A stretch of 64,000 nt of DNA from Acanthornis magna (GCA_036785705.1 JAWUZG010000056.1:12014501-12078500), one strand, 5' to 3'. Counted from the stretch's first letter, positions 38,017-51,410 are shown. Program-made: numbers and translations. The notes: generated from the letters alone by a model not told the origin.

Positions 38017-41000
38017 GTAAGTCCCACCCTGGGGGAATCTCCTGGGAAAAGGCAGGAGGCTGAGAGGAGGACCGATTTCCAAATAGAGCTATTTTGAAGC
38101 CAGTGAATAATTACCTAAAACTCCAGTGGGCAGCAACATCCTTGGGAGGCTTTCCTGGGTATGGGAGCACCAGAGCAGAACTGCTTCTCTTTTAACTTCA
38201 CAGCAGCTGGCTAATTAACGTCGGGATGATGAACAAGTCATGCTTGGAGTAGTAAATGGTTGACTAACTCTGGGAGCACATTAGAAATACTTACTAGGCC
38301 AGATTTTGAGTGAATCTCTTCAAACAGTTGCTCTCATCTGTCGCAGGGTAGGGCTAACTGCTTTTCTTTAGCTAGTGCACATCCCTCACAAGACAGTCCT
38401 GCTTTTTAGGCTGATGATTCCCTTTCTCTTTAGCAGTGGAGGCACCTCCCAGCTCTGATGTGGGAGATGATGAGATAGTTGTGTCTCCTGGGGCACTGGT
38501 GGCCTTCAGCCTGCTGAATTATTGATAGAGCATTCAGCATCGTGCTTGAAGAATAAGTGGACACGAAATCAATGGAGCGTTGCCCTGATGACCTGTTTTG
38601 TTGAATTTTAGAAATAGTTGTTTGGTGGGTATAAAAAAATATATATGTAGGATTTGTCCCAGAGGATCCTGGGAAGCTCCATTCATCCTCACCGATGATC
38701 AATAGAGCTGTAAGCTAGAAGTGACTTATGAAAGAATAAAGACAGTCTTTCAAGTGGGAGTAAGTGTGTTATCACCGGTGTTACTGCAGTGTATTTTATT
38801 TCTGTCAAATTGTTAAATGAAAAATACTAATAGTGATATTAGAAAATGGAGAAACGCCCTTCTGATGGGGAAATTTGGCTTGCAGAGTTAAAATGCTGAA
38901 TTCAGAATATGTCTCCTTGCTGATTACAGCTCTAAATATTTTTCAAGCCTGGCTCAGGTTTCAAGTTTAATAGCATGAGTCATTTGTATTCTTAGACCTT
39001 TACTTATTGTCATTGCACTGTCTGGCAAAACTCAGATTGATGGTTGTTACCCAAGAGAGACCCAAGAGTGGAGGAGCACATGGGGCTGCAGTCCTGAGCT
39101 AGAGGCACTCACAGGGCCTGGGGTAATGGTGAACCTGCAGATTAATGGGAATACTTCCAAAGGGGCTCGTTTTTATGTGCTTTTGCCTCATTTGGTCATA
39201 TTTTGTTTCTTCAGGCACGTCCCAGGTCTGCCAGCTCCAGCCAGGCTCAAAAGACCAATACCAGGCACACAGGGAATTGAGAAGCTGCGTTTTGGGCAGC
39301 AAAGGGTACTTCACGTGATGAATACATCTGTGTTGTCCTGACATGATGATCCTGGCAGGGAGCTGATGTGCTTGGGTGGCTTTGGATGGTGTCAGCAGAG
39401 TCGCTTGGGGCCAGCACTCTGCAGCATGGCAAGTGGGAAGGAGCTGAACTACTTGGCTCCAGGTGGAGCTGTGCTCAGAGCAGTTTTCTTGGGGATAACA
39501 AGCCCCCATGGAGGAAAGAAGCAATACACAAAGAGACGTGGGAGATTGCAGGGCTGGTTCGTTGGAAGCCATGGTGGGGTGGGAAAGCAGTACTGATGTG
39601 GTGTCTGCTGTCCTTGGTGTCCCATGGGGAGGCTTGGCATCGTGTGGGGCAGCAGCCTCAGCTGAACCTCTCGTGCTCCAAACTGCGAAAGGGCTCTTGG
39701 CAAACCAACCTCTGGCACCAGCTCCAGGGAGCAATTTAGACCTACAGATGTGCCTGCCCACAGGGGCTGCCTTGCTGGTGCCTGGGCTGGATTGGGAGCC
39801 TGGTCAAGTTTATTTTTTCTAAAGAATTGCTTTAGGTGCTTCCTGACAAGTGTTCCTCTCTGAGTTCCTTGTTACTAAGGGCTCTCCATCCACATAAGCA
39901 CAGCTGGGATGGAGATTACCAGAATAATGTGGTGTTGCTGTGCCCCAAACATGACAGGAGAAGGATATTTTATCTGATACCCACTGGGATGTCAGTTCTT
40001 AAGGGGCAGGATGCCTGTAGTGTCCTTCCTGGGGCCATGAAACTGTCCTGCTGAACTTTGGATTTGTTGGAAAGAAGGCAGCACAGAGGTGTAGCCTGAG
40101 CTATGGGATCTGAATAAACATTCACATAAAGATGCTGGGAATTCAGGTTAACATGTCACCTGCTGTGGCGTGGTCACGGTTCTGAGTGCAAGAAGGATGC
40201 GACCTGTTGGTGTAGAAAAACAGATCTCCAGGATGGGGAGAAATTACTAATGCATCCACAAAAGTGGGAAAGACTGTATTTTTAAAAAAAAATACTTTAG
40301 AAATGCAGAGGATGGGTGGGTAACAGACAGTTTTTTGGCACACTGAGCTCCAAGGAGGCTTCCAGAACCTGGGAGGGAGATGGAATACATGGCCCACATA
40401 AAGCGAGTGTGAAACAGTGGTGAAAGCTAGAAAGGGAGTTGCAGATTGACATCAGCCAAGGACTTGAAGTTGAGCCAAAACTCTCTGGAAAGGGAGAAGG
40501 TGGTGAGCAGCAGAGACCAATGCAGAGAGTGCAAGCCTGAGGAAGGCAGGCTGAGCAGCAGCATTTGTGCACAGCAGTGGAGAGGCCACTCGAGAAGACT
40601 CGAGAGACACACAGAAGCTGGCAAGAGTCCCCTCTTCTCCAGAGGGTTCGGTCTGTGTGGAAGGTTGGTGGAACAAGTGGTTGCAGTGGCTCACCAGAGA
40701 TGCCTTACACTGAGTGCCAGTGCCCCTGTGCTACCAGGAATTTGTGGATCCAGAGGGAGGATAGTCATCCAAGCCGAAACTGTGACTTACAACGAGGCAG
40801 CTCGGAGCAGCAGAGCGTGTGGTGAGGGAAGCGATGGGAGGATTGTCTCCAGGAGAGTGTTGGGAGGAGAGGAACTACAACTGAGCATGACATGGAGATT
40901 GCCAGGGAACACGGGACCTGACAAAGCCACTCACTGTGAACAACGAGGAGGAAAGATCAGAAGACTCCTGGGCAGGTGGATGGCAACTTGGGGCTTGAAG

Positions 41001-44000
41001 CTGCTGCTTGGCTGCATCCAAGGCACCGCAGCCTCACGAACATGGTATTACTTTAAAAAAGAATTTCTTGTTCAACAGAGCTGAGATTTTCCCCTGCTGA
41101 CTCACTGAAGAAAGGATGGCAAAAACGAGGCACACTTCCAGAGAATATTATCTCCTGCTCGTTCTGGCCAGAAACAAGGCTTGGAATGGTTTCCAGTAAC
41201 TCCAGCCCTAATTCCCATAGCATGGGCTGACCTTGACCAGCAGGGCTCAGGCTAATGAGCGCACAACTCTCCTAAGTCTGAAGCTGAGTGTGTGCAGGGA
41301 AGCATCTGACACATGGAACAGCTCATAAACATTGGACTTAGAGCCTTTCTTATCCAGAAGTCACAGCTGGTTTCCTCTGTCATGTCCTTGGCTTCCTTTG
41401 TCATGTCCTCAGAGAGCTTAGGGCTGACATTTCGAGAAATTCCTTCCCGGAAAGACCTAAGACTCTGGATCCAATTACGTCTTGGGTTGTATAAAACCTT
41501 GTAGTCCTGAACATCTTGCTGCTCTGCCCGACCCATCAACATTTGTAATACCAGCAGTCCCTGCCAAGTTGCCCTGCAGTGCATTTCTGCAATGCTACAG
41601 CAAGAGGCTTTGGTGGGGATGGGGCACAGCAGCATCTTTGTTATGTTGTGAGTCCAAGTTAACATGGTCTGTGCCTCCAGCTTTGAAACTTATCACCGCC
41701 AGCAGTCCCAGTAATAGAGCTGTGGCCAGGCAGTGGTACTTGCCTGCTCTCTGCATTAGCTGAGCCAGCTGCCAGACACCACACACCACTCCCCGTCCCA
41801 GTCCTTCCCCTTCTATCCCATCCCTTTCTGACAGGGGTTCAGAAATAACAGTTCTGTCTGGGCCACCGAGAGAAGCCCTGGTTCTGGGAAATTAATAGGA
41901 ATGAAAAACAATTAGACTTTTTTCTCTCTCTGCTGAGTGCTGTTTGGTTCTCAAGCTTAGGGAAGTGGCCTCAGTCCCAAGGTAGGAAGAGCGTTTTAAT
42001 TGTAAGAGTGTGAAACCTTGGCTGGAGTTTTATGTGAATTGAAACAGACAAGAGAAGTGTGGCAAGGATCTCTGCTGCCCTCTGAGAGGTTTTTGCTGCA
42101 GACAGCTTTGCTTTAGCTGATGAGTGGGGAGGCATGGGACAGGGCATGTGTCTCATTTAGTTGCCTAGTCTGGAAAAAAACTGCTTGTGTGTGTGTATGT
42201 GTGTGTGTATGAGGTCCCTGTCTGTTCCAGAACATACTGGAGTGTTGACGGCATCTGTCTCCCACACTGGTCCATCCTGGTGTAGGCTGTCCAGGCAGTT
42301 TTGGTAGACAGTGGGTACAGCTTTCTGCCGGGAGCAAAGCTGGGCTCAACCAGGCACTAGCAGCACCACATTTTCTGAACGGTTCACTTCTGCCTGCGTG
42401 GCTCTAGAATTTCAGGCTTGATGGGTCATTGTCCCATCAAATGGCAGTTCATGGCATGATTGTGGCAGTTTTCCTCTTTCCCAAGCATGGTGGTTTGGGA
42501 AGGGGCTGTGCCCTGAGCACACCCTACTGTCAGTCTCTGCTAATGGTGCTGGTGGATGGCTCTGGCTCATGTGCAGGTTCAGTCCCTTTTTGGATGAACT
42601 CCTTGAGTCACAGAGCAGCTCTGCTTGTGCAGAGAGCCCAGCTCCCTTGCAGCTGTGATATTTGTGATTTCTCACAGGCATTTTCAATTTTAAGGAGGCC
42701 TGAAGAACGTGTGGGAGTGTGCACACCTCCTGAGTGCCTCCAGTCAAGCAATGCTTTGGCAACAATTCCAGCCTGCATGCAAAAAATGCCCTTTGGGTTT
42801 GTTTGTTCATTCCAGGAGTAAGTTGTGCTGGATATGTCTCACAAAGAGCCCCTTGCCTTAATTCTCACTGGGGTGCTGCTGCATCCATGGTGTGCAGCAC
42901 ATGTCAGTGTCCTCTGGTGTGTTGTGTCCACAGGGCACCTTGTGGTGCTTCTCCCAAGGTGCTTCTCCTGCTTGCAGGGAAGAGAAAGTGCATTTATGTC
43001 CTCAAGCAGAGGGTTGTAGGTAGTGAAGGTGTGTTACAGAAACGTGAGAGGAAGAGTTGGAAGGAGCTGTAGCTCCTAATGATCCCTGCAAGGGAACGGT
43101 CTGGGGAGAGAATTGGATTTGGGGCGAGTTTAGGACAGTGTGAGCGTGGAATTCCCTCTGCACCTCTCTGGAGAGCCAGCTGGCATGGCGAGGCAGGCAC
43201 CAAGCAAGGAGGAAAGGGTATTTTCTGCATGTCAGGAATGCTTTTGCAATGCGTGTCAGGGACAACGGGTGCACATCTGTGCCCCTTCTACCCGCAGAGC
43301 TGTGCCAGCTGCCCGTGGCACTCAGCACATCCAGCCTGTGATGGGAGTTAATTTGTGCAAAAGCCCCTCTGGGGGTCTCGATTAGGGCGAGTTACATCGC
43401 TGGTGTTGGGGCAGGTTGTGGGGAAGTTCTGCCCTGAAGCCCGTGGCTCCTGTATTATTCATGGCCCTTCATGAATTAGCAATGGGCCGGGAAAGCTGCT
43501 GTCGATTACTTACAGAGCTGCCCTTAAGTGCTAGGACAGCAGCTCTCCCAGCAGCCTCATGTTGTGAGGACATTTGCAGCGGAGCAGAATTTCTCCCCCA
43601 TTGCATCCGAGCTCCCCCAGCTCCCTGCCAGGCCCCAGGGTAGCTCCCCACTCACCTGATCTGCCACGGCTCTTACCCCACGCCGTGCCATATCCTGCTG
43701 GTATCAGTTATCCTGGGAGGATCCTGAGAAGAAAGCAGATTCATGGTCATGCAGAAGAGGATGTAAAGCCTGTGCAAAGCACTGGCAGTACCTGTCAGAG
43801 CATGCAGGGAATGTCTCATCACTCAAACCCCACCAAATCACTGCGCTAATCTGCTCTGGTCTGTTAAATTTAGTGCTTTGGCCTTTGAGTTGCTTGTCTG
43901 AGCCTTGTACCTGTGTCACAGAGGTTTATGTGCTTTTGGTGGGAAGGAAATGAACTAATGAAAAGCCACAGAGTGAAGTTTAACTCAGTGTTTGTTCTAA

Positions 44001-45224
44001 GAGGAAAAAAAGGTCAGATGACATCTTGATGTATTTGAAAATGCAAAGTGGCATCATTAGGGTTCAGGTTTAGTGACCAGAAGACCCCTTCACTTCCTCC
44101 ATTTGCAGCAGTGTATCGACAAAACAGCAGCTGCAGATGTTTGGAAGGTTGTTTCCAAATCCTGTTAGTTGGTGAGATTAATTTTGTAAAAGCAAGCATG
44201 AATTTTGCAGTAACACATGGAATAGAGCAGGGAAAAAGCTTTCCCCTGTATGCTGGGGGATCTAGAGATCATGTGAAGCGATGGTTTGACCTTTGGAGAT
44301 GCCTTTCTGCTTTGGGGTGACTGAGCTCATCTTTGGCACTGCTGGCTCTGCTGATCCCGACTTTCTTTGCTTTACAGTTGTGTGGGGAGATATTTTGTTT
44401 GTTCAGGCTGTATCTCCTGTTTTGCTCAAATTATCGTTGCAACCAGCTTTGGTAGCTCAGTCCTGGCTGAGCACTGGGCTCTTCTCCCTGCTGGGACTTG
44501 CCCTTCTTGCATAGCCACAGAGACCTGCAGAGCTTTAAAAATGTAAATGAAATGGTTAATAGGTTGGAAAATCAATTATAATAAACATTCCTGGTATATA
44601 AACTATGTGTAAGTGTGGTTTAAATGAAGTACATTAAAGACAGTGCTTTTCTCCATTTCTCCTGGCCAGGTCAGCAGGGTCTCAGCACAGTGCTGATTGA
44701 TTTGATTAAAATGCATGTTACCCTGCACATTAGCTCATGTTCTGGGTCACCAGGAGCCCGTGTCCGTACAAGGAACTTGGGAGAAGAGCTGCCAGCTTCT
44801 CTGAGTGCTTGTGGGGCCTTGAATTGTGCTTTGCCCAACACTGAAGTGGGATTTGAAGGTGTGAATAGATATTTTAGGGCAGTGGAGAGCTGCCTGCTGC
44901 TTTTCTGAGGGGTGACTCTTCTGGGTGACTGTGGGACCTGATCTTGGGGTGAGAGACATTGAGTGATCTGTGTGCCGCCCTGGGAGATGTTAAACCCTGT
45001 GTGCGCTCACAAAGGAGAGACTGTGTGAACGCATGGATGTGTAACTGCAGAAAAGACAGGAATAATAAGCGCCAGAAGACCCCAGGCGAATAATACGGAG
45101 AAGGTTCTACTTTAGCTCTCACACCTACATGGTGGCTGTCCTCCTCAGGGATCCTGGAGCCAGGTGACAGCTCTGCTCATCCTTCCCCATCCCACCATCC
45201 TCTCTCACCTCTCTCTGCCCTCAG
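38017..45224 (+). other. NTRK3: Intron between LRR 3 and LRR C-cap exons
   Basis: A 7.2-kb GT-AG intron. It has a TG-rich simple repeat at 42186-42211 and a 212-codon open frame at 40446-41084 that resembles no protein I know. Nothing else stands out. Confidence 0.9.
42186..42211. repeat. TG-rich microsatellite
   Basis: TGTGTGTGTGTATGTGTGTG and onward, with TA interruptions. Confidence 0.9.
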
Positions 45225-45382
45225 GAGATTAGAGAGGAACCTTTTCAACTGCAGCTGCGACATCCGCTGGATCCAGCTCTGGCAGGAGAAGGGCGAGGCA
45301 AACCTGCAGTACCAGGATCTCTACTGCATGACCATGGATGCAGCCATCATCACTTTGCGGGATATGAACATCACCCAGTGTG
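45225..45382 (+). CDS. NTRK3: NTRK3 exon, LRR C-terminal cysteine cap
   Basis: This 158-nt exon encodes 52 whole codons, opening with RLERNLFNCSCDIRWIQLWQ. It forms the C-terminal cysteine-rich cap (LRRCT, d3) that closes the LRR solenoid. Cysteines visible are in NCSC, in LYC and in the final TQC, the usual set for Trk d3. Possible N-glycosylation sites are NCS and NIT. The acceptor is CCCTCAG ending at 45224; the donor is G|GTAAGG at 45383, and the last G joins AC of the next exon to give Asp. The second half, after EKGEANLQYQDLYC, is the part that departs most from TrkC of other species as I remember them, while the first half is conserved. Confidence 0.95.
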
Positions 45383-47644
45383 GTAAGGATCCTGGGGCTG
45401 GACCTGAGGGAGGCCAGGAGGGATCCCTGTCCAATCCAGCACCTCAGGTTCAGCTATTTTGGGAAATCTGATGTAGCAGGATCCCACCATGTGGTTGAGA
45501 ACAAGAAGACTGAAGCTGGTTGGGATAGTTTGTAGATTAAAAATAGAATATCTGGGTAAATGCGAGGCTGCTATTAATGTGTGTATGAAAGATATTGGGT
45601 GATTTGGGGCATTTTCTTCACTGCAATGCTGCTGCTTGACAAAGTGTCTGTGGTGAGTCTGTGTGATGTCTTGAAAAGAGCTGTTTCATGTAGATCTTCC
45701 TGTGCCTAACGAATCCTAGAAACAGCATATTGTTAAAAGACACTGCCACTGTATCTTTTGTAATTACTCTTAGGAAATACATGTCTCTATTCATTTTCTT
45801 TTGTTTTATTTTTTTCAATTGAAATCCCATATCTGTAAGGAAGAGCCAGAAGTGACTTTATATCTCTTTCTATTTCCTGCTGATGTTTAAAAGCGTCCAG
45901 CGGCCCCAGGAGCAACACGAGGCATGTTCAATAGTTATCCCTTTTTCCTTCACCTTGTTCACACATCAGCTGCCTGTTTGGTGTCAGGTTTTGCTCTGCT
46001 TTTGCTATTACTGGAAAGCATCCCTTGCAGAGTAAGGAGAAAGAGATGTACCTTCCACAGAGCAATTAAACTGTCTGTACACAAACAACTGTCAAACTCA
46101 TGGGCTGAAAAAAGGAAAAGCAGATTTTTTTTTTTTCTTTTTTTATAATCATCCTCTGTACTAGGGATTTGGGCTTGTTACTGGTAGCAGTAGTATACAA
46201 ACAGCATGCATGTTTGGATTTGCATGACTTGTGTTTTTTTGTTGTTTTGTTGGTGGTTTTTTTTCCAAGTTCACCCTGTCCCTTTAAGCTCTGGAAACTG
46301 GCCAAAGTGTGCCTTCATGTGGATGAACTATAAAGATTTGAGAGTGCTGTAATTTCTGCCCCACATGGGATGAATAAACTGCAAGGATTAGGCAAAAAAA
46401 AAAAAAATCCTTAGGGATCAGGGGCAGCAGGAGAGATGGGTCCATCAATAGTGGCCTTAGACTGCAGGGGACAGCAGGGTGCTGATTTGGGAACACAAAT
46501 GTGCTGCTGTGCAGGGTGAGCACCTCCTCTGGCCATGCAACCTCCTGGAAGGGCAGGGAGCCGCAGTGATCTGCTTTCCACCAGAGGAGTCTTTCTATTC
46601 AAACATTAAGACTCCAGGGATGTTGTAAGGACACCACATTTGTCTTTGTCATTTGGTGCTGAGGGCAGGCATGGCTTGGGGTGGCCGTGTTTGATACCAG
46701 CTCAGCCTGGAGAAGACCATACGTGTCCTTCCCATCTCCCTCTCCGCTATTCCTGCCACCTAGGCGGCTTTGCCAGGTCTTGACTGCTGCCTTCTTTCCT
46801 CTAACATCCCTCCAGTCAGTACAATGCTCCTTCCTTCCTGGTGTCACTCTCTGATGGCCGTGAAAGGGTGTGTGTCCCCATCCATGACTTCGCCTTGGCA
46901 TGATGGATGCTGCTGCCCTGCGATGGGATGGGAACACTGGTCAGTTCCTCCTGCCCTGCTTACTCAGTTTACCTCTGAAAACCTCCCATATTCAAGAAGG
47001 CTATTTGCTCTTCTTGCAACCAGCACGGCCTTGTTTCATATTGCAAGGATATTTGGTGCCTGTGGTGTCGAGTAAGGAAGTGGTGTAAATCAGAGCCACC
47101 ATAAATCAGTGAATCCCTCTGCTACCACCAAGGAAGAACAAGGGCACCTTCTATTAAGAGAGCTGCAGTTAATATGAGGACACATCCTTGGTCATCTTTT
47201 CTTGATTGTGATAAATTAGAGGGACGCTTTCCTCACCTGGGATTCTGAGTGCTCTGTGCCTTGTCCCTGGAGGTGGGGATGCCTTGGATCCTCTCCCGGT
47301 ACACACAATTTTCTCATCCCGGGTGACTGCCCTCATGAGCAAATTCTGTGGGATGAGGGTTGTGTGAGAGGAAGAGTGGCCAGAACTGGACAGCAACTTT
47401 TGGATTCAAAGATGATGGGAGGCTCTACTCAGTTGGCACATCTCCAGTGTCTACATTTTCCCATCTCCACACGCCTCCTTTTCTCAGTAGGGCAAGGCCC
47501 TGCTGTTGCCTCATGCTACTTATCTCGGGGTGCTGGAGGCTGATTTGGGAAACAGCTTAGTGGGACCTGGGTCCACACACTTCCTGGGGCTGTCTGTAGC
47601 GAATGCTGCTCCGCACCTGAGCACCTTGTGTTTGGCTCCTCTAG
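45383..47644 (+). other. NTRK3: Intron between LRR C-cap and Ig1 exons
   Basis: A 2262-bp GT-AG intron with T-rich runs near 46125-46145 and 46255-46265 and a 13-A run near 46395. No other feature is seen. Confidence 0.9.
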
Positions 47645-47787
47645 ACCTTCCTGAGATCAGCGTGAGCCACGTGAACCTGACGGTGCGGGAAGGGGAGAAC
47701 GCCGTCATCACCTGCAATGGCTCAGGATCGCCACTGCCGGACGTGGACTGGACAGTGGCTGAACTCCACTCCATCAACACCCATCAG
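47645..47787 (+). CDS. NTRK3: NTRK3 exon, first half of Ig domain 1 (d4)
   Basis: This 143-nt exon encodes LPEISVSHVNLTVREGENAV, then ITCNGSGSPLPDVDWTVAEL and HSINTHQ. It is the N-terminal half of the first immunoglobulin-like domain of TrkC. The Cys in ITCNGSG and the Trp in DVDW are the B-strand Cys and C-strand Trp of an Ig fold. NLT and NGS are N-glycosylation sequons. The acceptor is CTCTAG ending at 47644; the donor is CAG|GTAGGT at 47788, phase 0. The domain is completed by the next exon after a 603-bp intron. Confidence 0.97.
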
Positions 47788-48390
47788 GTAGGTGCTGCAG
47801 CACCTCAGTGCTGCCTCTGCCCCATGTGGCAAGAGCAGAGCAGCTGCCAGGGGTTCCCCAGGTCCACGACCCCCCATCAGAGGGTCAGGTAGATGGTGTG
47901 AGGAAAGAGAAATTGTTGTATCCAAAGGAAAGCTGAAGCTGTGCTCTGTCCACATGAGAAGCTGGGGACTCTCAGAAGGGAGCAAAACCTTTGCTCTGCA
48001 TGGCTGGAAAGTGAAGATGAGAGAGCTTTGGAGTTCAGTGCCCCCTAATTAACTCATGTGTCCTCTGATGAAACTCTAATGAAACTGCCTGTTTGCAATA
48101 GCTGTAGCAGCCAAGTAAGGTTTTCCAGAGGCCAGCCCCTGTTTTTCAGTGCTACAATACCATGGCTCTCCCCTTCCCAGTAATTTCTCTTACAAGATGT
48201 GATGTGATGTGATGTGATGTGGTTTAATCAGGTCAAGAAATACCTCTCTTCACCCAGATCTCAGTTGTCCTTGGATTTTGGAGACCTTCTCACATGGAAA
48301 CTGTGATCCTCCTTTTCTGGGGGTGGTAATGGGGAGGAAAGGAGCCACCAGATGCTGATTTCTGTCTGTGTTTCTCTCTGACATTTTTAG
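47788..48390 (+). other. NTRK3: Intron inside Ig domain 1
   Basis: A 603-bp GT-AG intron, the shortest in the window, splitting the d4 domain at phase 0. It contains the (GATGT)5 microsatellite at 48196-48220. Confidence 0.92.
48196..48220. repeat. (GATGT)5 microsatellite
   Basis: Five perfect copies of the pentamer GATGT in the short intron inside Ig domain 1. Confidence 0.95.
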
Positions 48391-48532
48391 ACCAACCTCA
48401 ACTGGACCAATGTTCACGCCATCAATTTGACCTTGGTGAATGTCACCAGCGAGGACAATGGATTCCTGCTTACCTGCATTGCTGAGAACGTGGTGGGGAT
48501 GAGCAATGCCAGTGTGCTGCTCACTGTCTACT
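48391..48532 (+). CDS. NTRK3: NTRK3 exon, second half of Ig domain 1 (d4)
   Basis: This 142-nt exon encodes TNLNWTNVHAINLTLVNVTS, then EDNGFLLTCIAENVVGMSNA and SVLLTVY. It carries the partner Cys (LLTCIAEN) of the Ig disulfide and the EDNGF turn before strand F. Four N-glycosylation sequons are visible: NWT, NLT, NVT and NAS. The acceptor is ATTTTTAG ending at 48390, and the donor is T|GTAAGT at 48533; the final T joins AT to give Tyr. With the previous exon it adds 285 nt, so the whole domain is a frame-neutral module. Confidence 0.97.
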
Positions 48533-50654
48533 GTAAGTACCAGTGGGGAGACCTTGTCCCTGCAGAGCCCAGAGGGGCTGCCCTGGGAGCTGTTGGAATG
48601 CGTGGCCACTTGCCTGCGACATCTTGGTTTTGTGGGTGAGGATTAGGAGGAGCCGAGCACAGTGAACTGGAGGTGGATCCTCACACAGCTCTCCCTCAAG
48701 TGTCAGTAATTTGGCTTTCCTGATGCTTCCATTAATCCAGAAATGAGCCCTAGAGCAGGGGAAGAGCAGCACTGCCACGGTGGTGGTGGTGGTGCGCGTT
48801 TCCCACCTGCCTCTTGGAAGATTCAATGGACTAAGGAATAGCCACAGAGTGACTAAAAATCTGTTTACAGATGCTATGTGTGAAGTTCAATGGCACCCTT
48901 GCTAAAGACAGTTTAAAACTTGACACTGATTTCAGGGACGTTACTGCTTCCTCTCGGGTCAGATCCTACAAAGTTAAACTGCAAATGTCATGTAAACGTG
49001 CACATGTCAAATTTGAACTGTTCACTTTTATCTGCAAGTAGCTCAACTTTCTTTGTGCTTTCTAATATAACAAAACCCTGACCTTAAGAGGAAGTTTACA
49101 CAGCTTTGTGGTCTCAAGCAGCTGAGATTTGCTATATTTTGCTGTGTCTGTAATATTTGCCCTTACTCTGTAGTTTGAAAATCTGTCCCCCACCCCCAAC
49201 CTTACCATATAGAGCGGAGACCCTTGTGGGATTCTGGCTACTCTTGGCGAACCCATGCATGCTGTGTGATGCTTTACTACTTTCATCTTCCTTCCAATAA
49301 GTGCTATTGATGGATTGAAGGATGGAGGTAATTAAAGTTCAGCCCAGCTCAGAGCTGGCTGGTCAGCAGACGGGTGCTTTTTGCAGAGTGTTTTAGCATC
49401 TGTTCCTCCACACCTTAAACCAGTGCTGTGCCCATGCCTATTTTCACCTGTGAAATCCTCTAAGCTGCCGACAGCTTCTACTGCCCTTGCTCTTGTTGCA
49501 CAGACCCATCACCCAGGCTGTAATTTCACACTGAAAAGATCTGGGTTTGTGAGTGTAGGTGGCTGCCTGTTTTGAGTCCCCCTTGCCAGGAAGATATGAG
49601 CAAGCCACATGCGGTTCTGGGCTTGGGAATGAAAGAGGGTGGCTGGGACACGACTGTGTGGTTCAGGGTAGATGGGTGCTGGTGGGAGAATTTTGCTGAG
49701 CTCCAATCAGCTCTGCACCTTCTTCTCTTCTATCGCCTTCACTGCCTGAAAAATTCACTGCCTTTTTCCACAAAGTTGGGTCAAAGTTGGTGTGTTGGTT
49801 TTCTTCCTCGTGGATGCCCAAAGGATTATCTTTGCAGCTGGATGGTAGCAGGAAAAGGACAGTTTTAGGAAAGACATGCATCTTTGTGTCACATATCTCT
49901 GCACAAAACTTGTTCTTCTAGTTCAGATCTTGCCAGCCTTGGGGTTTGGGACCTTAGGTGTAGGCGTTGTAAATGGGTTTCAGAAGCTATAGCAGAGCAA
50001 CATTTGAATTCTTGGGGTGTCCCAAGGGGAAGACAATGCATATGCAATAAATTGCAGGTGGAGTTTCTGCTTTTCTTATGCGTCTCCCACTCTACTCCCT
50101 TTAATTAAAACACCCCTGGAGGCTGTTCGGCGAGTGAGAACTCCTTTGGGATATTCAGGCAGTCACAGCCCCCAAGGACAGACAGTCTCTGAGGGATGTT
50201 TGCTTCCACAGCCGTGCAATCCAAAATTGCTCAGTGTGACTGGAGAGCTCCCACGGGCACCTGGCACATGTGTAATGTAACAGTGCCACGTCACTGTGTC
50301 TTCCTTAACGGGGACAGGCGGCGTCCCCGGGATCCCTTGGGGGAAGGAGAGCAGCAGTAGGTGTGTGGACAGGACAGTCCAATCTTAATTGTTCCTGGGC
50401 TGGTGAAAGAACCATCCCTGCCTTTAATTTATACCCCATTTTGGGAGGCCAGGAGGCCTGGCCACGGCTCAGATCCTCCTTCCAGGGAGGGTGGAGTGGT
50501 TCTCGTGACAGCACTGCTTCTTTGCAGACATCCATGGGAGGAGTAGAAGGAACAAGTGATTTTGGAGGTGTTCAATGCTCTTAGTTTCCATGGTGCACAG
50601 AGTGGTGACGTTGGGTGGAGGTTGCTGTGAGCCTGCCGTGTTTCTCTCTGCTAG
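48533..50654 (+). other. NTRK3: Intron between Ig1 and Ig2 exons
   Basis: A 2122-bp GT-AG intron. I see no repeat or other element in it. Confidence 0.9.
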
Positions 50655-50951
50655 ATCCCCCTCGCATCCTTACCCTGGAGGAGCCGGTGCAACACATGGA
50701 GCACTGCATTGCATTTGCAGTGCACGGGAACCCAGCTCCCACCCTCCACTGGCTGCACAACGGCCAGGTCCTCCGGGAGACAGAGATCATCCACGTGGAG
50801 TTTTACCAACAAGGGGAAGTGTCTGAGGGTTGCCTGCTCTTCAACAATCCCACTCACTACAACAATGGCAACTACACGATTGTGGCCACCAACCAGCTGG
50901 GCTCAGCCAACCAAACTATCAAAGGACACTTCCTTGAAAAGCCTTTTCCAG
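50655..50951 (+). CDS. NTRK3: NTRK3 exon, Ig domain 2 (d5), NT-3 binding
   Basis: This 297-nt exon is the largest in the window and encodes the whole second Ig-like domain, from PPRILTLEEP to HFLEKPFP (98 codons plus two split ones). In the Trk family this domain carries the main neurotrophin-binding surface. Visible are the Cys of EHCIAF and of SEGCLLF, which form the unusual exposed disulfide of Trk d5; the LHWLHNGQ strand with its Trp; and the PTHYNNGNYT loop that contacts ligand. NYT and NQT are glycosylation sequons. The acceptor is CTGCTAG ending at 50654; the donor is G|GTAGGA at 50952. It is phase 1 at both ends, so skipping it would keep the frame but remove ligand binding. Confidence 0.97.
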
Positions 50952-51410
50952 GTAGGATATTCAGTTTATCTCACCAGGGCTCCTTGCAATCCGAAGGTCT
51001 TATTGTGGCCCTGCCAGTAATCCTAGCACCTCAACAAAGGCCTTGACAACCCAAGTTGTCTCTGTCCCTGCATCAGGTTGGAAGAGGTGACCTCTGGCCT
51101 CTTCTTCTGACCATTATGATTTTCCTACACAAGTGTACTTTGGTGTCATATGAACTCTTTAGTGCTGGGAGATGCACTAACTGCTTTTGATAATTTTATT
51201 TTGTAGCATATTCTGCAGTGTATTTATTTGTTTATTTTAAAGATCTTTAGGAATTTCAGTGGGAATAGGATGTAAGTTTGGCCCATTATTTCAGATCCCC
51301 TTTTGGGTGCCCCAAAGAGGTTGCCAAATTTCTTCGAGAGAAAGTGTTCTGCTATGCGGTAATCATAAGCCATAGAAACGAAAAGCTTTTGAAGTGATGT
51401 AGCTCTTCCC

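Noticed and set aside
40446..41084. 212-codon open frame on the plus strand
   Set aside because: No protein family recognised. Several other shadows in the window are as long, so length alone is no evidence. A translated search and a search against bird LTR libraries would settle it.
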